Assembly (NCBI GenBank): GCA_013365365.1
Contig: JABVXU010001030.1
Span: forward strand, 1-11,752
DNA length: 11,752 bases
Direction of reading: 5' to 3'
Source of the DNA: Cruorifilaria tuberocauda
Lineage: Eukaryota > Nematoda > Chromadorea > Rhabditida > Onchocercidae
Shown here: one piece after another, positions 7,201 through 11,752 of the stretch
Numbering within the stretch: position 1 is the stretch's first letter
Layout: every line of letters starts with the position of its first letter
Made by a program: the position numbers and the translations under genes
The notes under the pieces: generated by a model
What the model saw: the letters and a program-made list of their open reading frames with translations, nothing else
Told to the model about the DNA's origin: nothing
Database searches by the model: none

Positions 7201-10200
7201 ATTTTTATTGTTCAATTTCAATATGCTAATTAACTTATCTATTTATTCAATGAATTTAATTCTTTCTTAATTATTCAAAATCTAGCAGAGAGAGAGAGAG
7301 AGACAAAGTGAGGTAGAAAGAGAGAATTTCGTTGCATTAATTCCAAGTTCTAGAAAACAAGTATTACTTTTCCTGTATTATTACTTGTAATTACGTAAGG
7401 TAAGGAACTGTACTAAATACTGAAAAGTAAGACAGTTCTGTTAAGCTAATATAAAGCATTTTCCTACTAGGAAAAAGTTCGGAGCATTTTGTAAAAAGGT
7501 TGATTTATATTAACTACAAGTATCAGATTCACCATTTATTTCTTAACAAGTGACAGAGAGAGAGAGAGAGAAAGAGAAAGAGAAAGAGAGAGGGAGAGAG
7601 AGGAAAGGAAAAAAATGAAAGAATTAAAACCTTTTGAATATCACGCACGAAGTTTTCCTCCGTTGATACGAGCTCACTGATTGTTTTTAGAAGTTGTTCT
7701 TCTGCTCCATTACTAAAATGTGATACGGAAATAGCACCGCTCAGTCGATATTCCTCACGTCTTGATGACTTTTCGTACGTGGAACGAGATATTTGACGTA
7801 ATAAGTGATCATTCGTTGATAGTTTATTATTTCGATGAATACTTTGAGTGGGTGAAGATCGTGCTGATTCGTTTTGTTGATCCTAGAAGCGTATCAATTC
7901 TTTAACAAATTAAATATTCAATTATCAGTATTTATCACTAAATTACCTTATTCTTTTGTATCAGTTTAAATTTTTGAAGTTTTCTAATCACTTATACATT
8001 AAGTAAGTAAGCAGTAAGTAAGATAAACTCCTAAAATTACAAATTAAATATTCAATTATCAGTATTTGTCAATAAATTATCTTATTCTTTTGTATCAGTT
8101 TAAATTTTTGAAATTTTCTAATCACCGATACATTAAGTAAGTAAGCAATAAGTAAGGTAAATTTTTAAAATTTAAAAATTTTCTATAATTTGAAGATAAT
8201 TTGGATATACCTTTCGAGTAATATCAGATATTCGATCCATACTATGAGAACGATTTTTTTTGGAAGATTCCGGAGGTAATGATGATAATTGAGGATTGAG
8301 GAAAGTTGTTGTAGCAGTACTAGTAGTAGCAATATTACTAATTTCAGGTGATAATGATTTTCGCTTGATATACTGTGAAATGATAGCGTCACGTTTACGT
8401 AAAACAAGATTTGTACCGTAACGTAGCAAAATTTGCACCTCTTCAGCACTCTTTAACGAACTTATCGATCGATTATCAACGCTTATCACTAGATCACCTA
8501 CTTTAACACGAGCTGTTTTATCACGAATTGCACGAACTTCAGCCTGAAATTAAAAATTTTTTTTTCATGATCAACTACGTACGTTTTAATTGAATCTGTT
8601 ATAAAATCAAAATTATGCAAAATATTTATTTAATTTTCTATCATGATTATTTGCTTTCATGATTTTTTATCATAATTAATCGTAATACGAGCTAATCTTT
8701 CATCTTTTTCTATCAAATTTTTTGATTAAAAAGAAGCATTATTATTTTTTACTTAAAGTAATTACTTATTCTTTATTACTTATCTTTTTACTTAAATTAA
8801 TAAAACGTAATTTGTAATTTATTTATATATTTGTCTAATTCTACCTTATTTGTATATTTAAAAAAATTCTTCATTAACATTTCTTGTAATAATGTAAAAT
8901 GATTAACTGATACCTTTTCTTAACTTTCATTTATTTTTTATCTTTTGAATTATTACAATAAAAATAATTACTTATTAACTGAATTAAAATCCTTTAAATG
9001 CATGTAAATTGAAGAATGATATTATTTTTGCATAATTCAATTTTCATTTTTTTTATTCGGAAAAAATATTGCACTTGATAATTCACTTAAATAACATTAC
9101 TCATAACTGTTTCTATTAATTTATATTTAAAGAATTTTAATTAATTAGTAATAAATAATCATTTTTATTGTAATAATTCAATAGGTAAGAAAAAAATAAA
9201 AGAAAAAGTATCAATTAATTAATTTCACGTTATCACTTTACGTTTACGTTATCGATCAGTTTATGTTATCATAGGAAGTGTTAAACTGATACTGGTTAGG
9301 CAATAAACCATCTACTAAAGGTTTAACAATGCCATAAATTATTGGTACTTCATAAAAACCTGAAAATAAAATTTAGACAAAAGAAAGAAGGAAGGAAAAA
9401 ATAGAATAGTACTTAAGCAGGAAAATCCAACGATAAAAGAATAAACTGTTTAAATTTTAACCTAAAAGAATTAAGTTTAAAATTTTTAAGAGAAAGAGCT
9501 CATTATATATGTATTTTCATAGCTATGATTAATGATAGTTTCAGATAAGATAAGAGTGGTAAGTGATAAGAAATGATAAAAGAATTTTAAAATATTAAAA
9601 GATCGGAGAAATTATTATGAAATTTAAAGTTTAAACAATTACACTTATCGATTTTAAAATTTTCAAGTTGAAAATAATATTGCTTATTGAAATGAGATGA
9701 TTAAATATTTTTTGAATTTAAAAATTTTTAAATTATTCCTAAATTAACTTCTCAATTATAATTTTTAATTTTTCTTAAATTCTCTTATAGAGAAGATATC
9801 TTTTTTAATAATTTTGAATTATTTTTTGTCATATCAAATCATTGTTATCTATCATTTTGTTATTTCTATTATCATTCTTATCAACATATCAAATGTGTAA
9901 TAATTTACTGAGTACAAAACAGGTATTACAAAATAAAATTTGTTTTTAATAAGTCAAATAAGTCAATTAATTCTTACTGTATCAATGATATTACTGTATA
10001 TTTTACTGTATCTTTTTATGTATCCTTTTACCGTATCTCGTGTAATCTATCATCATTTTGATTACTGTTATTTAAGCAAAATTTTTTGATTATTAAAACA
10101 CATAAAATCTAATTTGATCTAGTTATATATCTAATACTTACAATATGCACAATTTCAAATTAAACCGTAATTTGTTTTTCCTTTTTTGTTTTTATTACTT

Positions 10201-11507
10201 TTCTATTTACCTTATCAGTATGTTATCAGTATGTATGAAATTTTATCTAATCATTTTATTTGCTTCTTATATTTGTACATTAAAAAAAAATACTGTACAT
10301 TTAATCAGCGATCGATCTGATACAATTTTTCCTGATAATGAAATTTGAATTGTATAATTTCAAATATAAACTTACCTTAATTCCACCACTACTGGACATT
10401 TTAGCTGATATCGTTAAGCCAAGACTTCGCTCTTTCTTCTGCAACTGATAATCTCGTTCTTGTAATTGAACTCGATTACGACTCTCTCTTATGATATAGT
10501 ATTTTTCCGGATCAAGTTTTAACTCTTCACAAACCTGGAAGAGAAATAAAAAAAAACTTGAATTAATAAAACTTTGATTGAATTTGTTAAAAGTGTTCTA
10601 ATTTGGAAAAAATGATTATTAAAATATAATTTCCACATGGTTTTAATGTTTTGTGATAAATTTAATCTATCATCAATATCAATTAAATTTAACTTATCAA
10701 TATAATGATAGTTAAGTTTACTGATAAACAATAACTGTTTTAATCCTTGACTTATTTCAATTTCAATTTAAATTATAAATAAAAGTTAAATTTATTTCAA
10801 TTTGATAAAATTTTGAATTACAAAAGAACTTCATGGATAAATTATCATATCATATCATTAAATTCAATGATAGAAGAAATTAATTCATTTTAACTTAACA
10901 TTGAAAAAAATTACTTACCTTAGATAAAATTTCACTCACATTATCGTTAGTTGCTTGTTGAAGATATACAGTGGAACCGGAAGGAAGTAATACACTTACA
11001 GTACCATTACAGTCATTTAAATGACGAGAGTTAAAAAGTTGATGAAGTCGCGAAGCATTCAACATCACTTCTTCCTGATGATTCCATAATCTTTTACTAC
11101 TGGAATATTAAAGTAAAGTTAATTAAGGTAAAATTAAGAAAAGTTAATTTTTAAGAATATTTAATTTTATAACTTAAAAAATATTTTTGCATCCTTTGAG
11201 AAAAATGCTAAATGAAATTTTAGATTTTTATAAAAATTTATATTTCAAATTTTATTTAACTTTAATATTAACCACCTATGCTCTTTAGAAAATGAGAAAT
11301 TGAAAAAAAAATTTTAACTCTTTTTTTTAAATCTTTTGTAAAAACTGTACAAGACAAGTGGATTGATTAGTTAGCTAACTATTAGCTAAATGCTAACATT
11401 TGAAATTTCGACTTGCAAAGAAAATGTAAATGAAGAGAGCATACAGCAGCACCACCAAATGAACTCAAATGACGTAACGTACGTAAAGAAATTTTACTTA
11501 ATAATTC
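4014..11507 (-). CDS. tiam-1: TIAM/Still life-type Rac guanine nucleotide exchange factor (5' partial, spliced)
   Basis: Eleven minus-strand exons encode about 635 residues in the order RBD, PDZ, linker, DH, PH, the C-terminal half of TIAM1/2, Drosophila Still life and C. elegans TIAM-1. The family catalyses GDP/GTP exchange on Rac and shapes actin, neurites and junctions at the membrane. Diagnostic strings are NGTVSVLLPSGSTVYL (RBD), RSLGLTISAK and VGDLVISVDN (PDZ), ISELVSTEENFVRDI (DH CR1), LLIKPIQRVLKYPLFL (DH CR3), YVNEMQRL (last DH helix), ISWLNC and VAFVFTSLILIF (PH) and EPIYHLCCCQAEIKNHFVKS (PH C-terminal helix). The CR1 Glu, CR3 Lys and last-helix Asn expected to contact Rac are present. 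Coordinates span the proposed exons with introns; the N-terminus is outside the window. Exon junctions 1/2 and 8/9 are uncertain. The symbol is by family homology, not proven orthology. Confidence 0.93.
4215..4564 (-). other. TIAM-like intron 10
   Basis: AT-rich 350-base intron with donor AAG|GTTTCC and acceptor CTAATTACAG; the flanking exons join in phase 0 inside the PH domain. Apart from TTAATTAA-type words nothing is seen in it. Confidence 0.75.
4565..4714 (-). CDS. tiam-1: TIAM-like exon 10: N-terminal half of the C-terminal PH domain
   Basis: A strong acceptor (a T run, then CCAG) opens 50 codons in phase 0. The residues SQLLMFAHISWLNC align with the family's GELLMHSTVSWLNP and VAFVFTSLILIF with its VFVFKRAVILVY, the first PH strands. 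The donor is AAG|GTTTCC, joining exon 11 in phase 0. An in-frame ATG near the start gives an apparently independent small ORF, but the upstream splice acceptor and domain continuity show that it is an internal exon. Confidence 0.87.
4796..5190. repeat. Tandem AT-rich repeat, four units, in intron 9
   Basis: Units begin TTGAAATTGATAAAGTATTA at 4796, 4913 and 5005, and TTAAAATTGATAAAATATTA at 5126; spacing is 117, 92 and 121 bases. Each carries CTGATATATT.ATATCATATC followed by a variable GATATTAT/TATCGTAATATTATAG part. The repeat fills most of the intron between the last DH exon and the first PH exon (4715-5247). Confidence 0.88.
5248..5416 (-). CDS. tiam-1: TIAM-like exon 9: C-terminal helix of the DH domain
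   Basis: Fifty-six complete codons contain ERQQSEQALTRMQALAEYV and NEMQRLTEQYG, which align without gaps to the family's last DH helices (the ALKAMEKVASHINEMQKI region). The Asn of NEMQ corresponds to a residue that contacts the GTPase. The donor is GCA|GTAAAT in phase 0, matching exon 10. The start is uncertain. TATAG|A at 5416 needs two carried bases from exon 8, and GGAG|TAT at 5421 needs none, yet exon 8 supplies one. The reading is certain from about 5415 down to 5248. Confidence 0.85.
5417..5779 (-). other. TIAM-like intron 8, poorly resolved
   Basis: This 363-base stretch separates two clear DH exons. It contains GTTAAAG/TAAAGTTAAAG simple repeats at about 5630-5740. The proposed donor (AAAG|GTTATC) and the available acceptors do not give matching phases. 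It may conceal a very small exon, for example around 5490-5540 where TTTCAG and AAAG|GTT words occur, but no candidate I tried restores the frame. Confidence 0.5.
5780..5926 (-). CDS. tiam-1: TIAM-like exon 8: DH core with conserved region 3
   Basis: The acceptor TTTACTTTAG leaves two bases that complete the codon begun by the last G of exon 7, making Glu, so the phases agree. The exon carries ELNDIVIRLEKLNIS, then SLLIKPIQRVLKYPLFLQ, the most conserved DH segment (family LIKPVQRVLKYPLLL). Its Lys residues include the one important for exchange. After FLQQ the frame runs IKDNCFK to a weak donor AAAG|GTTATC. This tail is not conserved, so the true exon end may be nearer FLQ; no GT donor exists there. 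Confidence 0.85.
5927..6147 (-). other. TIAM-like intron 7
   Basis: A 221-base AT-rich intron with an unusual donor AAAG|GTTCAA and acceptor TTTACTTTAG. The donor is supported because exon 7 (phase 1) and exon 8 (two leftover bases) join in frame. Apart from TAAGTAAG/AAAGTAAAG words nothing else is seen. Confidence 0.7.
6148..6253 (-). CDS. tiam-1: TIAM-like exon 7: DH domain, central helices
   Basis: After the acceptor TTACATTTCAG come 35 codons and one extra base. The residues ISALFVNKCSKFKIYSDYSA fit the DH segment that in the family reads like LGGSFLYYADHFKLYSGFCA, including the KxYSxY core. It begins in phase 0 and joins exon 6 cleanly; it ends in phase 1 and joins exon 8 cleanly through a GTTCAA donor. 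Confidence 0.87.
6254..6481 (-). other. TIAM-like intron 6
   Basis: A 228-base intron with donor CGG|GTAAAA and acceptor TTACATTTCAG, joined in phase 0. AT-rich, with no other feature. Confidence 0.75.
6482..6631 (-). CDS. tiam-1: TIAM-like exon 6: DH domain after CR1
   Basis: The acceptor TTTTATAG precedes 50 codons in phase 0. LVNQYLKPTKLPLLE continues CR1 (family LFELYLEPLQNE) and RIQTSFLLSLLDAA fits the next helix (FQKVFLETL). The segment between them is some eight residues shorter than in vertebrate TIAM, lacking the part around LFGSLPE. This is either genuine shortening or a missed microexon in the 999-base intron upstream. The donor is CGG|GTAAAA. Confidence 0.85.
6785..7120. repeat. 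GATA-rich tandem repeat in intron 5
   Basis: Imperfect units of about 60 bases built from GTGATATGAATTTTATATCT, CAAGTGATAAGATATG and AATTTTATCTATCAATTATC words repeat over about 335 bases. TGATAAGATATG occurs five or six times. The array lies inside the 999-base intron (6632-7630) between the CR1 exon and the rest of the DH domain. Confidence 0.85.
7285..7306. repeat. GA microsatellite in intron 5
   Basis: A short run of AG dinucleotides followed by AGACAAAG on the plus strand. It is a simple repeat within the intron. Confidence 0.75.
7554..7605. repeat. GA/GAAA polypurine tract close to exon 5
   Basis: About 50 bases of AG with GAAAGA interruptions on the plus strand. On the sense (minus) strand this is a polypyrimidine CT tract starting only some 25 bases inside intron 5, downstream of the exon 5 donor. 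It could affect splicing of the weak GTTTTA donor; that is inference. Confidence 0.8.
7631..7882 (-). CDS. tiam-1: TIAM-like exon 5: linker and start of the DH domain (CR1)
   Basis: The acceptor TTCTAG opens 84 codons in phase 0. The first 60 residues are a polar Ser/Arg/Asn-rich linker (for example SARSSPTQSIHRNNK and RSTYEKSSRREE), with Arg-Ser contexts that could be phosphorylated. The last part, LLKTISELVSTEENFVRDIQ, is the DH CR1 helix (family VIQELVDTEKSYVKDL) with the catalytic Glu. The donor is AAG|GTTTTA, weak but consistent in phase with exon 6. Confidence 0.92.
7905..8172. repeat. 134-bp tandem duplication in intron 4
   Basis: Copy 1 (7905-8038) and copy 2 (8039-8172) both start ACAAATTAAATATTCAATTA and share CTTATTCTTTTGTATCAG and CATTAAGTAAGTAAGCA. 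They differ at roughly ten positions. The duplication fills almost all of the 328-base intron between exons 4 and 5 (7883-8210). Confidence 0.92.
8211..8543 (-). CDS. tiam-1: TIAM-like exon 4: most of the PDZ domain plus linker
   Basis: After the acceptor TTTTTAATTTCAG come 111 codons in phase 0. AEVRAIRDKTARVKVGDLVI and SVDNRSISSLKSAEEVQILL are the PDZ core, with the GD.I..V.... turn and the second helix, and LVLRKRD is its last strand. A Ser/Thr/Pro-rich linker follows (ATTSTATTTFLNPQLSSLPP) and then KKNRSHSMDRISDITRK. RSHSMD resembles a basophilic-kinase or 14-3-3-type context; this is inference. The donor is AAAG|GTATAT. PDZ domains bind C-terminal tails of membrane proteins; in TIAM1 they bind syndecan-type ligands. 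Confidence 0.93.
8544..10375 (-). other. TIAM-like intron 3, the largest
   Basis: A 1832-base AT-rich intron inside the PDZ coding region with a consensus donor AAG|GTAAGT and acceptor TTTTTAATTTCAG. It holds no recognised gene or strong repeat. A 67-codon plus-strand frame at 10145-10348 is Phe/Tyr/Ile-rich as expected of AT-rich noncoding DNA and is not called. Confidence 0.7.
10376..10534 (-). CDS. tiam-1: TIAM-like exon 3: end of the RBD and first PDZ strand
   Basis: The acceptor TTTCTCTTCCAG and donor AAG|GTAAGT enclose exactly 53 codons, phase 0 on both sides. VCEELKLDPEKYYIIRESRN is the helix and following strand of a Raf-like ubiquitin-fold RBD. VQLQERDYQLQKKERSLGLTI then enters the PDZ, with SLGL at the peptide carboxylate-binding loop position. 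The exon therefore bridges the two domains with almost no linker, as in other TIAM proteins. Confidence 0.92.
10535..10918 (-). other. TIAM-like intron 2
   Basis: A 384-base AT-rich intron with a consensus donor AAG|GTAAGTAA and acceptor TTTCTCTTCCAG, splitting the RBD in phase 0. Nothing else is seen. Confidence 0.75.
10919..11099 (-). CDS. tiam-1: TIAM-like exon 2: start of the Ras-binding domain
   Basis: The open part has 60 codons ending at a consensus donor AAG|GTAAGT. SKRLWNHQEEVMLNASRLHQ is a helical lead-in. NGTVSVLLPSGSTVYLQQAT is the first beta-hairpin of a Raf-like RBD, and NDNVSEILSK starts its helix. Two acceptors are possible: TATTCCAG (exon start 11099, one leftover base) and ATCATCAG (exon start 11074, phase 0). 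Only the second agrees in phase with exon 1 as proposed; the first has better sequence continuity of the helix. Confidence 0.86.
11100..11444 (-). other. TIAM-like intron 1
   Basis: About 345 bases of AT-rich sequence between a tentative exon 1 donor (GCT|GTATGC) and exon 2. A repeated TTAGCTAACTATTAGCTAA word occurs near 11370-11390. No gene is seen. Confidence 0.5.
11445..11507 (-). CDS. tiam-1: Tentative TIAM-like exon 1 (upstream of the RBD)
   Basis: A very good acceptor (TTTTGATTTCAG) opens 21 codons, ELLSKISLRTLRHLSSFGG plus AA, before a plausible donor GCT|GTATGC. The stretch is GC-richer than its surroundings and the only frame open after the acceptor. Its length is a multiple of three, but its phase (0) fits only the alternative ATCATCAG acceptor of exon 2. 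It would belong to the region between the N-terminal PH module and the RBD. The same frame stays open past the donor to 11390, so the exon could be longer. Confidence 0.45.
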
Positions 11508-11752
11508 CTGAAATCAAAAAAAAAATAATTAAAATTAAAGATTATTATATATTGTCTTTTTCTTCTTTTCACTGTAATTTGTTATTAAAATTAAAATTTA
11601 ATCAATAAAATGAAATTTTATATCGAAAATAAAATTAAATAAAATTATAATGAAATGAAATAAAATAAAACTTTCCCCCAAATTAAATTAGATTAAATAA
11701 AATTAAAATTAAATGGAATAAAACAAAATAAAGTAAAATTTAATTTAATTTA
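11508..11752. other. AT-rich edge sequence, probably intron
   Basis: Almost pure A/T with AAATAAAATTAAAAT words on the plus strand. It is presumably intron leading to upstream exons outside the window; nothing else is seen. Confidence 0.6.

Noticed and set aside
8183..8449. An 88-codon minus-strand frame over exon 4
   Set aside because: It is a shifted-frame shadow of the PDZ/linker exon, which is clearly coding in another frame.
10145..10348. A 67-codon plus-strand frame inside intron 3
   Set aside because: Phe/Tyr/Ile/Leu-rich chance frame in AT-rich intron; no domain or regulatory support.

Overview
This is AT-rich eukaryotic DNA from a nematode. The evidence is a minus-strand spliced-leader (SL) RNA gene with nematode SL1-like architecture (a core TACCCAAGTTCGAG, a GT donor straight after it, an Sm site AAATTTTGGA and stem-loops II and III), a nematode-type 5S rRNA gene on the same strand, and a multi-exon protein gene with short GC-richer exons in very AT-rich introns. 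Linkage of 5S rRNA and SL RNA is a known nematode arrangement, including in filarial worms. A clade III (spirurid/filarial-like) species fits the base composition and repeats, but the sequence alone does not fix the species.

Layout, all genes on the minus strand and so read from high to low coordinates. (1) 11507-4014: the 3' part of a TIAM/Still-life-type Rac guanine nucleotide exchange factor gene. Eleven exons are proposed, encoding in order a Ras-binding domain (RBD), a PDZ domain, a serine/threonine-rich linker, a Dbl-homology (DH) catalytic domain and a C-terminal PH domain. The N-terminal part (PHn-CC-Ex in this family) lies beyond the right edge. The last exon reaches an in-frame TAA at 4014-4016 with an AATAAA about 80 bases further on. 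The same TAA overlaps a good GTAAGT donor, so the gene may instead continue. (2) 3618-3915: a long alternating purine/pyrimidine CA/CGCA-type tract. (3) 3026-3236: a near-identical 91/92-bp direct duplication with an internal hairpin. (4) 2099-2194: a second, decayed SL RNA-like locus with no GT donor. (5) 1793-1897: an intact-looking but sequence-divergent SL RNA gene. (6) 138-1792: AT-rich spacer with simple repeats. (7) 20-137: 5S rRNA.

The TIAM-like protein would activate Rac-type GTPases at the plasma membrane: the DH domain catalyses exchange, the PH domain assists it and binds lipid, and RBD and PDZ recruit it to Ras-type GTPases and membrane-protein tails. The SL RNA would work as a Sm-class snRNP in trans-splicing and the 5S rRNA in the large ribosomal subunit; the link between these RNA genes and the TIAM gene is only positional.

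The introns hold several families of tandem repeats: a 134-bp duplication, GATA-rich repeats, about 92-121-bp AT-rich units and GA microsatellites. I see no mobile element, tRNA or CRISPR array. Two exon junctions of the TIAM model (1/2 and 8/9) do not resolve cleanly and are flagged.
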